64,000 nucleotides of DNA from Nocardia rhamnosiphila NBRC 108938 (GTDB taxonomy: Bacteria; Actinomycetota; Actinomycetes; Mycobacteriales; Mycobacteriaceae). Shown piece after piece: positions 52,051 to 60,690 of this stretch. The DNA is taken from the NCBI RefSeq assembly GCF_000720425.1, contig NZ_JOAJ01000002.1, positions 124,001 through 188,000 on the forward strand. Reading direction: 5' to 3'. Under the pieces are notes generated by a model. It had not been told where the DNA came from and ran no database searches. It worked only from the letters and a program-made list of their open reading frames with translations. Position 1 is the stretch's first letter. Each line of letters opens with the position of its first letter. The translations under genes and the position numbers were made by a program.

Positions 52051-52854
52051 CTACATGCCCATTCCCCCGTCGACCGGCAGTCCGGCACCGGTGATGAATT
52101 TCGCCGCGTCGGAGGCGAGGAATACGACCGCGTCGGCCATATCGTCGACCTGGCCCAGCCTGCCCAGCGGCGTGAGTTCGGCGACCGCCTGAGCCGCCGC
52201 CTCCGGGGAGGGGAACAATCCCAGCTCGGCGCAGTCGACCGCGAGTTTGTTCCCCATCGCGGTGGGGGTCAGGGCGGGATAGATCGAGTTGACGCGCACG
52301 CCGTAGCCGAGCTTCCCCGATTCCGCGGCGGCCACCCTGGTCAGCCGGTCGATACCCGATTTGGTGGCGGAATAGACGCTGATTCCGGGAAACGCGATCG
52401 TCGCGGCGACCGAAGCGATGTTCACCACGGCCCCGCCCCGCCCGGCGGTCCCGCCCGGCCGCATGGCCCGGAACGCGTGTTTGATCCCGAGCGCGGTGCC
52501 GAGCAGATTGACATCGAGCATGGTGCGGGCCTGGTCGGGATCCAGATCGGCCAGCAGGCTGGTGACCTCCACGCCCGCGTTGTTGACCACGATGTCCAGC
52601 CCGCCCAGCGCGCCGACGGTGGTGGTCACCGCGCGTTCCCACGCACCGTCGTCGGTGACATCCAGCGAGACGAATTCGGCCCGGCTCCCCTGCGCTTGCA
52701 GTTTTTCGACCATCGTGCGGCCGCCGTCGGCGTCGATATCGGCGATCGCCACCGCCGCGCCGGCCTCGGTCAGCGCTTGGGCCATCCCCGCACCCAGGCC
52801 GCGCGCACCTCCGGTGACCAGCGCAGCCCGTCCGCCCAGGTCGTAACTCGTCAT
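52051..52854 (-). CDS. SDR-family oxidoreductase
   Basis: This 267-residue SDR has TGGARGLGAGMAQALTEAGA, NNAGVEV and the catalytic YSATKSGIDRLTRV, with the usual DGGMGM C-terminus. It resembles FabG-like or 3-alpha-hydroxysteroid-type dehydrogenases. ATG 52854 follows GAGAGGAACGG, and the frame extending to 53061 crosses the operator region. It is the first gene of the minus-strand operon and is divergent from the TetR gene at 53055. Its paired operators lie 86-125 bp upstream. Confidence 0.9.
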   Translation of the reverse strand: MTSYDLGGRAALVTGGARGLGAGMAQALTEAGAAVAIADIDADGGRTMVEKLQAQGSRAEFVSLDVTDDGAWERAVTTTVGALGGLDIVVNNAGVEVTSLLADLDPDQARTMLDVNLLGTALGIKHAFRAMRPGGTAGRGGAVVNIASVAATIAFPGISVYSATKSGIDRLTRVAAAESGKLGYGVRVNSIYPALTPTAMGNKLAVDCAELGLFPSPEAAAQAVAELTPLGRLGQVDDMADAVVFLASDAAKFITGAGLPVDGGMGM

Positions 52855-52939
52855 ATCCGTTCCTCTCTCGAAAGCAGCCGACACTGTGATCTGAGCCACA
52901 AAACCGATGTGGTGTGTCGCATGACACAGTAGGGCGATA

Positions 52940-52957
52940 TCTTGACAGTCGTCAAGA
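52940..52957. promoter_or_regulatory. TetR operator 1 (CTTGAC-AGTC-GTCAAG)
   Basis: Perfect 6-bp arms extended by T/A at the ends. It lies between the divergent SDR operon and the TetR gene. Its left arm also contains TTGAC, which could be a -35 box. Confidence 0.7.
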
Positions 52958-52961
52958 AAAA

Positions 52962-52979
52962 TCTTGACAGTCGTCCAAA
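52962..52979. promoter_or_regulatory. TetR operator 2 (imperfect copy, TCTTGACAGTCGTCCAAA)
   Basis: This is a second copy of the site at 52940-52957, repeated at 22 bp (about two helical turns) with an inserted base in the right arm. Paired sites suggest cooperative binding. Confidence 0.6.
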
Positions 52980-53054
52980 GATCGGAAGTCGTCGTACGCT
53001 TACACTCAGGAGAAGCCGGGCAGGTGAGATCCGAACCGAGAAGAATGCAAACGA

Positions 53055-53687
53055 GTGACACAGGCCGCTGATCCCAGATCCCGCATAGACGAACGCGCTC
53101 GCGACAAATTCGCGGCGAAGCGCACCGAGCTGGCGCTGGCCACCCTGCACACGCTCGCCGAGCGTGGCTACGCCCATACGAGCCTGCGGGAGATCGCGCA
53201 GAACTCCGAATACTCCCACGGTGTCCTGCACTACTATTTCCGCGACAAGATCGACCTGCTCGTCCATGCCGTCCGGCAGTACGAGGCGGTCTGCGTGACC
53301 CGCTACGACGATGTCATCGCCGCCGCGCGCGACGCCGACGAGCTGCGCGCCGAATTCATCGCCACCTTCTCGGCCACGCTGGTGGCCGACGCGGCCATCC
53401 ACCGGCTCTGGTACGACCTGCGCAACCAGAGCCTGTTCGACGATTCGTTCCGCGCAGACGTACTCGAGATCGAGGCCCGCCGCGAGGACATGATCTGGCG
53501 GGTCGTCTCCCGCTACTGCGAACACCGGGGCAGCGTCCCCACCTTCACGCCCGCCGTCGCGTACACGACCATCGACGGGATCTTCCAGCGCGCGCTGCTG
53601 CACCGGCTGGCCGGGCGTACCGACGGCACCGAAACCGTTCGCGATCAGCTGGATTCGGTATTCGAACTGCTAGGCGCGGCACAGTAG
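53055..53687 (+). CDS. TetR-family transcriptional regulator
   Basis: This 210-residue TetR protein has the HTH LREIAQNSEYSHGVLHYYFR at about residues 46-65 and the C-terminal domain seen in BetI-like regulators. It starts with GTG 53055, overlapping no neighbour. It is divergent from the SDR/saccharopine-like/AMP-ligase operon and probably represses it through the paired sites at 52940-52979. The acyl-CoA product of the ligase is a plausible effector. Confidence 0.9.
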   Translation: MTQAADPRSRIDERARDKFAAKRTELALATLHTLAERGYAHTSLREIAQNSEYSHGVLHYYFRDKIDLLVHAVRQYEAVCVTRYDDVIAAARDADELRAEFIATFSATLVADAAIHRLWYDLRNQSLFDDSFRADVLEIEARREDMIWRVVSRYCEHRGSVPTFTPAVAYTTIDGIFQRALLHRLAGRTDGTETVRDQLDSVFELLGAAQ

Positions 53688-53715
53688 CGAGACCGGATCG
53701 GCGCCGAGCGTGCCG

Positions 53716-54657
53716 CTACATCAGCGCGAGCAGGTCCTCGATCCGGTCGAGCTGGCCGGCGACATCCTCGAAATGCACCGAGAGATAGGCACCGTCGACA
53801 TAGTGACTCAGGCCCACCAGGCGATCCCGGCATTCCGACGGTGTACCGATCACCGCGAACCTGTCGAGCAGATAGGTCTCGATATCCGGCCGGTCGGCGA
53901 ACATCGTGGCATTACTGGTGTTCCCGGCTTTCCCGTGGGCGGCGTAGTCGTAGTGCCGATACCGCTCGGTGAGGACATCCTGGAACTGCGCGGGCACGTT
54001 CTTACCGGCGAAGGTCGACGCGAACGCGAAATGCGACGCGCTGACCGCCCGCGGGACGAAGGCACGCCGGAGCCGCTCCACCTCGTCGCCGGTGCGCCCG
54101 ACCGCGAGGCGCACGGAGGCCCAGATCTCGATCCGCCCGCGATCGGCGGCCCGTTCCGCCCCCGCCGCGCGGGCGAGCTCGCCGAGCGCGCGCGGATCGG
54201 TCCCGACCCCGGCGATGACCCCGTCGGCGACCCGGCCCGCCATCCGCGCGGCCGCCGGACCGCTCGCCGCGACCAGCGTAGGTACCGCGGGGACGGCGGC
54301 CCGGAAGGCGACCAGGTCCTGTTCGAAGTCGCGTAGGGCGGCGGGTTCGAGCCCGAACGTGCGGACAGCGGAATCACCGCGCCCCATCCCGAGCCGGAAT
54401 CGTCCCGGATGGGCGGAGTCGAACGTGCGCGCGGCACCGGCGTGGACCGACCAGTGCCTGGTCACCGGGTTGGTGACACTGGTCGACACTGTGAGCGTGG
54501 AGGTGGCCGCCAGCGCGTCACCGCAGGCGGCGTACAACTCGCCGTAGTTCGGTGAATCACCGATACCGAGTCCCCAGATTCCCAGCGCTTCCGCGCGACG
54601 CGCGACCGCGCGGGTCAGTTCCGGCCGCAGCGGAAGCCAATTGATGCAGAGCCGCAT
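53716..54657 (-). CDS. LLM-class (F420- or FMN-dependent) oxidoreductase
   Basis: This 313-residue protein is a luciferase-like TIM barrel with ALGIWGLGIGDSPNYGELYA near the start and HPGRFRLGMGRGDSAVRTFG in the middle, close to the F420-dependent subgroup of mycobacteria. VIGTPSECRDRLVGLSHYV is near the end. It probably oxidises or reduces a small substrate with F420 or FMN. The ATG at 54657 has GGAGGAG before it. It follows the nitronate-monooxygenase-like gene by 43 bp. The cofactor and substrate are not certain. Confidence 0.85.
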   Translation of the reverse strand: MRLCINWLPLRPELTRAVARRAEALGIWGLGIGDSPNYGELYAACGDALAATSTLTVSTSVTNPVTRHWSVHAGAARTFDSAHPGRFRLGMGRGDSAVRTFGLEPAALRDFEQDLVAFRAAVPAVPTLVAASGPAAARMAGRVADGVIAGVGTDPRALGELARAAGAERAADRGRIEIWASVRLAVGRTGDEVERLRRAFVPRAVSASHFAFASTFAGKNVPAQFQDVLTERYRHYDYAAHGKAGNTSNATMFADRPDIETYLLDRFAVIGTPSECRDRLVGLSHYVDGAYLSVHFEDVAGQLDRIEDLLALM

Positions 54658-54700
54658 GAGCGCTCCTCCAGCTCGACGAGGTGAGTGTCCGGCGCACCTT

Positions 54701-55717
54701 TTATTCGCCCGCGCCGGGCTCGGCCGGACGCACCGGCGACCGGGGGCCGATGATCGACGCCGCGTCGGCGACCAGCCTGTCCATGAGATCGGCGACCGTC
54801 GGAATGTCGTGGATCAGCGCCTGGGACAGGCCCACCGTCCAGATACCGGCCTCGAGGTCGCCGGTTTCGAAAACCCGGCGGCCGCGACTTCCGGCGACGA
54901 GTTCACGGACCGCGTCGAACCGCGGCCGCTCGCCGAGCCGGCGCACCACCTCGGCGCTGACCGTGTTCCGCGCTACCCGGGCGGTATTGCGCAGCGGCCG
55001 GAAGATGAGTTCGGTGTCCCGTTCGGTACCCGCGACGATGCGTTGTTTGACCCTCTCGTGGGCGGGCGCCTCGCGGGTGCACAGGAACCGGGTCCCCATA
55101 TTGACCCCGTGCGCACCCAGGGCGAGCGCGGCGGCCAGGCCCCGGCCGTCGGCGAATCCGCCCGAGGCGACGAACGGGATATCCAGCAGGTCGGCGGCAC
55201 GCGGCACCAGCACGAGGCCGGGTACATCCTCTTCGCCGGGATGACCGGCGCATTCGAACCCGTCGATGCTGAGGGCGTGCACCCCGCGCGCCCGGGCGCT
55301 GAGCGCGTGGCGCAGCGTCGTGCATTTGTGCAGCACCCGGACGCCGGCGTCGAGCAGGACGTCGAGTACGTCGGCGGGCAGGCTGCCCGCGGTTTCCACG
55401 ATATCGATACCGGCGGCGACGATCGCGCGGGCGATGCCCGGATAGTCCGGCGGTGAGATCGCGGGCAGCATGGTGATGTTCACGCCGAACGGGCGGCTCG
55501 TCATCTCCCGGCACCGATCTATCTCGCGGCGCAGCGCGTCGGTATCCGGTTGTGTCATCGCGGTGAGGAAGCCCAGTCCGCCGGCTTCGGCGACCGCCGC
55601 GGTGAGTTCGGCCCGGCCGATCCACTGCATACCGCCCTGCACGATCGGGTGATCGATACCGAACAACGCGGTGAACGGGGTCGGCAGCGGGGGCCGCGGG
55701 CGATCCGGCTCGCTCAC
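54701..55717 (-). CDS. Nitronate monooxygenase/FabK-like FMN protein
   Basis: This 338-residue TIM barrel has the family start HPIVQGGMQWIG and GGLGFLTAMT, followed by the FMN phosphate site ASGGFADGRGLAAALALGAH and GTRFLCTREAPAHERVKQRI. The family (2-nitropropane dioxygenase, FabK enoyl reductase) uses FMN to oxidise nitronates or reduce enoyl thioesters. ATG is not available; GTG 55717 overlaps the hydratase stop as GTGA. In an acyl-CoA island, an enoyl-reductase-like role is as likely as nitronate oxidation. Confidence 0.85.
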   Translation of the reverse strand: MSEPDRPRPPLPTPFTALFGIDHPIVQGGMQWIGRAELTAAVAEAGGLGFLTAMTQPDTDALRREIDRCREMTSRPFGVNITMLPAISPPDYPGIARAIVAAGIDIVETAGSLPADVLDVLLDAGVRVLHKCTTLRHALSARARGVHALSIDGFECAGHPGEEDVPGLVLVPRAADLLDIPFVASGGFADGRGLAAALALGAHGVNMGTRFLCTREAPAHERVKQRIVAGTERDTELIFRPLRNTARVARNTVSAEVVRRLGERPRFDAVRELVAGSRGRRVFETGDLEAGIWTVGLSQALIHDIPTVADLMDRLVADAASIIGPRSPVRPAEPGAGE

Positions 55718-56505
55718 AGCTGCCACCTGCCGCTGAAGGTTACGGCCGTACCCGCGGTGAACGCGGCCTTGGCGGCGGGCGCGTCGGTCGCGAAATTGAC
55801 GAGCTGAGCGACATTCTCGGCGGCGACGGCCTCCCGGAACGTGCGCTGATGGGCGTGGTCGAGCAGCGCCTTGTCCAGCCGCAGGGCCACCGGCGGCGCC
55901 GCGGCGAGTTCCCGGGTCAACCGGGCCACCATGTCGTCCATTTCGCCGTCGCCGACCAGCCAGGTCACCAGGCCGAATTCGTATGCTTCGCCCGCGCTGA
56001 GCATTTCCGCGAAATAGGCCAGCCGCTTCGCCGTGTGCAGGCCGACGAGCCGTGGGAGCAGCCACGATGCTCCGGTATCGAGTGACAGGCCGCGGCGCGC
56101 GAAGATCTGCGAGAAGCGGGACCGGCGGGTCGCGACGACGAAGTCCGCGCACAGCGCCAGACTCCAGCCCGCTCCGACCGCCACCCCGTCGACCGCGGCC
56201 AGCACCGGTATGGGCAGTTCGTGCAGGGCGATGAGCGGGCCGGTGATGCGATCCATGCGGTCGAGCGGATGCCGCTCCCCGCCGGCACCGGAGCCCAGAT
56301 CGGCACCGGCACAGAAATCACCGCCGGCACCGGTCACCACCAGGACCCGCGCCTCGGACGCGGCCACCGCCGCCACCGCCGCGCCGAGTTCGGACCAGTG
56401 GTCCGGCGTCAGCGCGTTCTTGGTCGCGGGGCGGTCGAGCGTGAGGGTCGCGACCCCGTTCTCGACCGCGAGTCGTACAGGGGCATCCGGCGGCGGGGCT
56501 GTCAT
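55714..56505 (-). CDS. Enoyl-CoA hydratase/isomerase family protein
   Basis: This 263-residue crotonase has the two oxyanion-hole segments, GAGGDFCAGADLG and PVLAAVDGVAVGAGWSLALC, and SLDTGASWLLPRLVGLHTAK. It probably hydrates or isomerises an enoyl-CoA. The segment usually holding one catalytic glutamate reads RRGLSLDTG, so one acid may be replaced by Asp. It is the first gene of a minus-strand operon with the FabK-like and LLM proteins, divergent from the ABC/thiolase operon at 56726. Confidence 0.88.
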   Translation of the reverse strand: MTAPPPDAPVRLAVENGVATLTLDRPATKNALTPDHWSELGAAVAAVAASEARVLVVTGAGGDFCAGADLGSGAGGERHPLDRMDRITGPLIALHELPIPVLAAVDGVAVGAGWSLALCADFVVATRRSRFSQIFARRGLSLDTGASWLLPRLVGLHTAKRLAYFAEMLSAGEAYEFGLVTWLVGDGEMDDMVARLTRELAAAPPVALRLDKALLDHAHQRTFREAVAAENVAQLVNFATDAPAAKAAFTAGTAVTFSGRWQL

Positions 56506-56649
56506 GCCCGGAATTCAAATCGCGCGCGCCCCATCGGGCAAAGACTCGTTTTCGAAGGGACCTATCGGCGATCCCTATGCCCGCCGACGGCGGCCGGTAT
56601 CCGGCGGCCACACCCGGACTGCCGCGGCGGGAGGGCTCCGGTGTGACCC

Positions 56650-56678
56650 TTGACATATCCGCACCCAGCCCCGATGAT
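56650..56678 (+). promoter_or_regulatory. Possible sigma-70-type promoter of the ABC/thiolase operon
   Basis: TTGACA at 56650-56655 and GATGAT at 56673-56678 are separated by 17 bases, 47 bp before the GTG start at 56726. The -35 is perfect and the -10 only fair. Confidence 0.45.
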
Positions 56679-56725
56679 TGCCGTCAGCAGAAGTTGATTT
56701 CGCTGAGTCGAATTTTGGAGCGAAT

Positions 56726-57577
56726 GTGTCCGATACGCACACCGTCACCGACGGCCCGCCCGAAAGGCCGGGAACCCACCCCGAACAGGCGCGGACAGCC
56801 GACAAGATCCGGATCGAAGGCCTCGACTACCGCTACCGCCCCCGCGGCCGCGACGAGGTCGTGGCGCTCGCGGACGTGGATCTGACCGTGCGGCGCGGCG
56901 AATTCCTCTCCGTGGTCGGTCCGTCGGGTTGTGGGAAATCGACTCTGCTGCGGGTGATCGCGGGGCTGCAGCAGCCGAGCGCGGGCCGCGTCCGCCTACA
57001 CCAGGAGAATCCGGCGAGACCGCTGGTCGCGCCGGTGTTCCAGGAGTACAGCATCTTTCCCTGGCGCACCGTCGAGGACAATGTGCGCCTCGGCCTGGAC
57101 GCGGCCGGCGTCGAACGCCGGACGGCCCGGGACCGCGTACACGGCTGGCTGGAGCGGGTCGGGCTCCGCGGCTTCGAGAAGGCCTTCCCCGGGAACCTGT
57201 CGGGCGGGATGAAGCAGCGGGTGGCCCTCGCGCGGGCCTTCGTGGTGGAACCGGAGATCCTGCTCATGGACGAGCCCTTCGCTGCCCTGGACGCGCAGTT
57301 GCGCAAGGTGCTGCAGGAGGAGTTGATCTCGATCGTCCGCGAACACCGGTACACGGTCTTCTTCGTCACGCACAACCTGGACGAGGCGATCCTGCTCTCC
57401 GACCGGATCGCCCTGATGTCGGCCCGGCCCGGACGGATCCAGCAGCTCATCGACGTTCCCTTCGGGCACCCGCGTAAGCCCGAACTGCGCCAGGACCCCG
57501 AGTTCGTCCGGCTGGAGGAGGACCTGTGGTCCAGGTTGCGCGGTGAGGTGCACGTCGCGACAGGAGGAACCCGATGA
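56726..57577 (+). CDS. ABC transporter ATP-binding protein (nitrate/sulfonate/taurine type)
   Basis: This 283-residue ATPase has Walker [10 protein letters not shown] near residue 79, the Q-loop in [11 protein letters not shown], signature [15 protein letters not shown], Walker [13 protein letters not shown] and switch His in [13 protein letters not shown]. This set is typical of SsuB/TauB/NrtD importers. GTG 56726 lies 5 bp after GGAG and keeps about 45 residues before the ABC domain. Its stop overlaps the permease start as ATGA. No substrate-binding protein gene is adjacent. Confidence 0.9.
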   Translation: MSDTHTVTDGPPERPGTHPEQARTADKIRIEGLDYRYRPRGRDEVVALADVDLTVRRGEFLSVVGPSGCGKSTLLRVIAGLQQPSAGRVRLHQENPARPLVAPVFQEYSIFPWRTVEDNVRLGLDAAGVERRTARDRVHGWLERVGLRGFEKAFPGNLSGGMKQRVALARAFVVEPEILLMDEPFAALDAQLRKVLQEELISIVREHRYTVFFVTHNLDEAILLSDRIALMSARPGRIQQLIDVPFGHPRKPELRQDPEFVRLEEDLWSRLRGEVHVATGGTR

Positions 57578-58446
57578 CCGACCGTACGGCGCAACCGGAC
57601 ACCGATACGCAGGACCGATGGATCGAGCGCGTACCGGAGAACCGGACCCGCTCGGCGAACGAGCAGGCACGACGGGACCTGGTCCTGCGCATTCTGCTCG
57701 GACTCCTCCTGCCGGTCGGGGTCCTGATCGCCTGGGAACTCTCGGCCCGGGCCGGGTGGATCGACGCCCGCTTCTTCAGCCACCCCACCGCGGTGGCGAA
57801 CAAGGCATTCGCCGACGCCACCTCCGGGATGCTGTGGAGTGAACTGCGGGTCACCGTGGGCCGGCTCCTGACCGGCTACGTACTCGGCACACTCGCCGGG
57901 ATCGTGGTGGGCCTGGCCATGAGCCAATCCCGGGTGCTGCGCTGGATGCTCGAACCGATCGTGCGCGGTCTGTACGTCATTCCCAAACTGGCGCTGCTCC
58001 CACTGTTTCTGCTGGTCTTCGGCCTCGGCGAGATGCCCAAACTCGTGTTCATCGGGCTCGGCACCTTCTATATCGTCGCCTTCACCACGCTCTCGGCCGC
58101 CATGATGATTCCCACGGCCTACCACGAGGTGACCAGGTCCTACGGGCTCTCCCGCGCCCAGCGGTTCCGCTGGATGATCATTCCCACCTGCCTGCCGCAG
58201 ATCGTCTCCAGTCTCAAACTCGCCTCGGGCATCTCGATGCTGCTCGTCATCGCCGTCGAATTCGTCAACGCCAACAACGGACTGGGCTACTACACCTGGC
58301 ATGCCTGGCAGGTGTTCGTCCCGGACCGGATGTACGTCGGGGTCGTCACGATCTCACTGCTGGGCGTCCTGTTCAGCGCCGTGATCGGGCTGATCGGCGG
58401 GCGGCTGGTCCGCTGGGCCGACGACGAATACGGCGGGCAGCGCTGA
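57574..58446 (+). CDS. ABC transporter permease (SsuC/TauC-like)
   Basis: This 290-residue protein has a 38-residue charged N-terminus and six or so helices, with the [20 protein letters not shown] docking loop and [20 protein letters not shown]. It is the partner of the ATPase at 56726. Since downstream genes are beta-oxidation enzymes, the imported molecule is probably an organic acid rather than a sulfonate. The binding protein may be encoded elsewhere. Confidence 0.9.
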   Translation: MTDRTAQPDTDTQDRWIERVPENRTRSANEQARRDLVLRILLGLLLPVGVLIAWELSARAGWIDARFFSHPTAVANKAFADATSGMLWSELRVTVGRLLTGYVLGTLAGIVVGLAMSQSRVLRWMLEPIVRGLYVIPKLALLPLFLLVFGLGEMPKLVFIGLGTFYIVAFTTLSAAMMIPTAYHEVTRSYGLSRAQRFRWMIIPTCLPQIVSSLKLASGISMLLVIAVEFVNANNGLGYYTWHAWQVFVPDRMYVGVVTISLLGVLFSAVIGLIGGRLVRWADDEYGGQR

Positions 58447-58517
58447 GGAACGCCACCGGCTCGAACCGATCCGGCCGGCTCCGCACATCCGCCTCCTCAC
58501 CACGAAGGACCAAGTCC

Positions 58518-58652
58518 ATGAGCACTACAGACACCCGCCCCCGCAGTGCCACCGACGACGCGCCGGACGAACTCCACCGTGCCGCTGGGAAAGTCGCCGG
58601 ACTGCCCGGCCGGGGCGTCGACCCGCGTCGTACCCGGGAGGGTCGCCGATGA
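58518..58652 (+). CDS. Small ORF coupled to the thiolase gene
   Basis: This 44-residue reading frame starts with ATG 58518, seven to eight bases after a GAAGGA ribosome site, and ends in a TGA that overlaps the thiolase ATG as ATGA. The product is hydrophilic and Arg/Asp-rich (MSTTDTRPRSATDDAPDELH at the start, ending in REGRR), with no recognised domain. The ribosome site and exact coupling favour a translated leader or small protein. It could also be the remnant of a deleted gene, for instance the missing binding protein. Confidence 0.5.
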   Translation: MSTTDTRPRSATDDAPDELHRAAGKVAGLPGRGVDPRRTREGRR

Positions 58653-59836
58653 CCGAACTCCGGACCGTGGTCGTCGTCGACGGCGTGCGGACCCCGATGG
58701 GCCGCGGGAAACCGGGCGGGGCCCTGAGCGGGCTGCATCCGGTCGACATGCTGGCGCAGACGCTGACCCATCTCGTCGACCGGTCCGCCCTCGACCCCGG
58801 CAGCGTCGGTGATGTGATCGTCGGCTGCGTGAGCCAGGCGGGCGAACAATCCGCGACCCCGGGCCGGATGGCCTGGCTCGCCGCCGGCTACCCCGTCCAT
58901 GTGCCCGCGACCACGGTCGAGCGCAAATGCGGGTCGGGCCAGCAGGCGATCGAGTTCGCCGTCCAGGGGATCGCCTCGGGCCGGCACGAGATCGTCATCG
59001 CCGCCGGGGTCGAATCGATGAGCCGGGTACCGATGGGTATCGCCCGGCTCGACCAGGACCCCTGGGGCCCGTCCGTACGAGCGCGGTTCCCGGATCTCGT
59101 CCCCCAGGGTGTCGCCGCCGAACGTATCGCTCAGCGCTGGTCGCTGTCCCGGCGAGATCAGGACGAGTTCGCCGCCGCGTCGCATCGGCGGGCACACCGG
59201 GCCGCGGTGGACGGCGGGTTCGGCACCGAGATCGTGCCGCTCACCCTCCCCGACGGCAGCACGGTGACCGCGGACGAGACCATCCGGCCGGCCACCACTG
59301 CAGAAGGGCTCGCCGCGCTTCGGCCCGCCTTCCGCAGTACCGACTACGACCGGCTGCTCCCGGACCACGAATGGTCGGTGACCGCGGGGAACTCCTCACA
59401 GCTCACCGACGGCGCCGCCGCCGTACTGCTCATGGACGAGCGGAAAGCCGTGGAGCTGGGGCTGCGGGCCCGGGCCCGGGTGCTCGGGTCGACGGTCTGC
59501 GGCGACGACCCCGAAATGATGCTGACCGCACCGATTCCGGCCACCACCCGCCTGTTCGAACGCACCGGCGTCACCCTCGCGGATCTGGACGCCTACGAGG
59601 TCAACGAGGCCTTCGCGACCGTTCCGCTGGCCTGGGCCCGGGCCTTCGACGCCGATCCCGAGCGGTTGAATCCGCGCGGGGGCGCCATCGCGCTCGGTCA
59701 CCCGCTCGGCGCCTCGGGCTGCCGCCTCTTCGTGACCCTGCTGAACCACCTGGAGCAGACCGGCGGCGCCCTCGGGCTCCAGACGATGTGCGAGGCGGGC
59801 GGTCTCGCCAACGCCACGCTTCTCGAACGTCTCTGA
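58649..59836 (+). CDS. Acetyl-CoA C-acyltransferase (thiolase)
   Basis: This 395-residue thiolase has the nucleophilic Cys94 in VERKCGSGQQAIEFA, NEAFATVPLAWA, the catalytic histidine in GGAIALGHPLGASGC, and a second cysteine in TMCEAGGLANA. It should cleave a 3-ketoacyl-CoA to acetyl- or propionyl-CoA and a shortened acyl-CoA. It is translationally coupled to the 44-codon ORF and followed by the SDR, which together with the acyl-CoA dehydrogenases makes a beta-oxidation set. The chain specificity is unknown. Confidence 0.92.
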   Translation: MTELRTVVVVDGVRTPMGRGKPGGALSGLHPVDMLAQTLTHLVDRSALDPGSVGDVIVGCVSQAGEQSATPGRMAWLAAGYPVHVPATTVERKCGSGQQAIEFAVQGIASGRHEIVIAAGVESMSRVPMGIARLDQDPWGPSVRARFPDLVPQGVAAERIAQRWSLSRRDQDEFAAASHRRAHRAAVDGGFGTEIVPLTLPDGSTVTADETIRPATTAEGLAALRPAFRSTDYDRLLPDHEWSVTAGNSSQLTDGAAAVLLMDERKAVELGLRARARVLGSTVCGDDPEMMLTAPIPATTRLFERTGVTLADLDAYEVNEAFATVPLAWARAFDADPERLNPRGGAIALGHPLGASGCRLFVTLLNHLEQTGGALGLQTMCEAGGLANATLLERL

Positions 59837-59873
59837 TCACCATCACCACCGCCGCTCCGGCGAGAGGACACCT

Positions 59874-60638
59874 ATGAACATCTCCGACAGCTCCGCCCTG
59901 GTCACCGGGGCGGCCTCCGGCCTCGGCCGCGCCACCGCCCGCCGCCTCCTCGACGCGGGCGCCCGGGTGGTGCTGGTCGACCTGCCCACCAGCGCCGGCG
60001 CCGCGGTGGCCGAGGAACTGGGCGTGGGCGCCTCGTTCCATCCCGCCGATGTCACCGACGACGCGCAAGTGGCGGCCGCCGTATCCGCCGCCGAGGAGCG
60101 CGCGCCGCTCCGCGCCCTCGTCCACTGCGCCGGACGCGGCGGGCCGGTGCGGGTGATCGAGCGCGACGGCGGCCCCGGCTCGATGGACACCTTCGAAACC
60201 GTGGTGCGCACCAATCTGTTCGGTACGTTCAATGTGCTGCGGCACGCCGCCGTCGCCATGGCCCGCCACGACGACGAGGACGGCGAACGCGGGGTGTGCG
60301 TCCTGACGGCATCGGTGGCGGCGTGGGAGGGCCAGATCGGGCAACTCCCCTACGCGGCATCCAAAGCCGGCGTGGTGGGGATGACCATCGTCGCGGCGCG
60401 TGACCTGGCCCGCCATCACATTCGCGTGTGCACGATCGCGCCCGGCCTCTTCGACACCCCGATCCTCGCCCGTGTTCCGGACGATGTCCGCGAGCGGCTG
60501 GCCGCGTCGGTTCCGCATCCGGCGCGGCTGGGCGACCCGGTCGAATTCGCCGATCTCGCCGCGCACATCATCGGCAATCCGATGCTCAACGGCGAAACCA
60601 TCCGGCTGGACGGCGCCATCCGAATGGCCCCGCGCTGA
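59874..60638 (+). CDS. SDR oxidoreductase, probable 3-hydroxyacyl-CoA dehydrogenase
   Basis: This 254-residue SDR has VTGAASGLGRATARRLLDAG, HCAGRGG and YAASKAGVVGMTIVAARDLA with the Tyr-Lys pair, and a later APGLFDTPILARVPDDVRE. The APGLFDTP motif is typical of type II 3-hydroxyacyl-CoA dehydrogenases (HSD17B10-like). The position after the thiolase supports oxidation of a 3-hydroxyacyl-CoA. ATG 59874 follows GAGAGGA. Confidence 0.88.
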   Translation: MNISDSSALVTGAASGLGRATARRLLDAGARVVLVDLPTSAGAAVAEELGVGASFHPADVTDDAQVAAAVSAAEERAPLRALVHCAGRGGPVRVIERDGGPGSMDTFETVVRTNLFGTFNVLRHAAVAMARHDDEDGERGVCVLTASVAAWEGQIGQLPYAASKAGVVGMTIVAARDLARHHIRVCTIAPGLFDTPILARVPDDVRERLAASVPHPARLGDPVEFADLAAHIIGNPMLNGETIRLDGAIRMAPR

Positions 60639-60690
60639 CGCGGCCCCCGTGCCGACCTTCTCACCTCCGCTTTCCGAAAGGCCAGTGACA

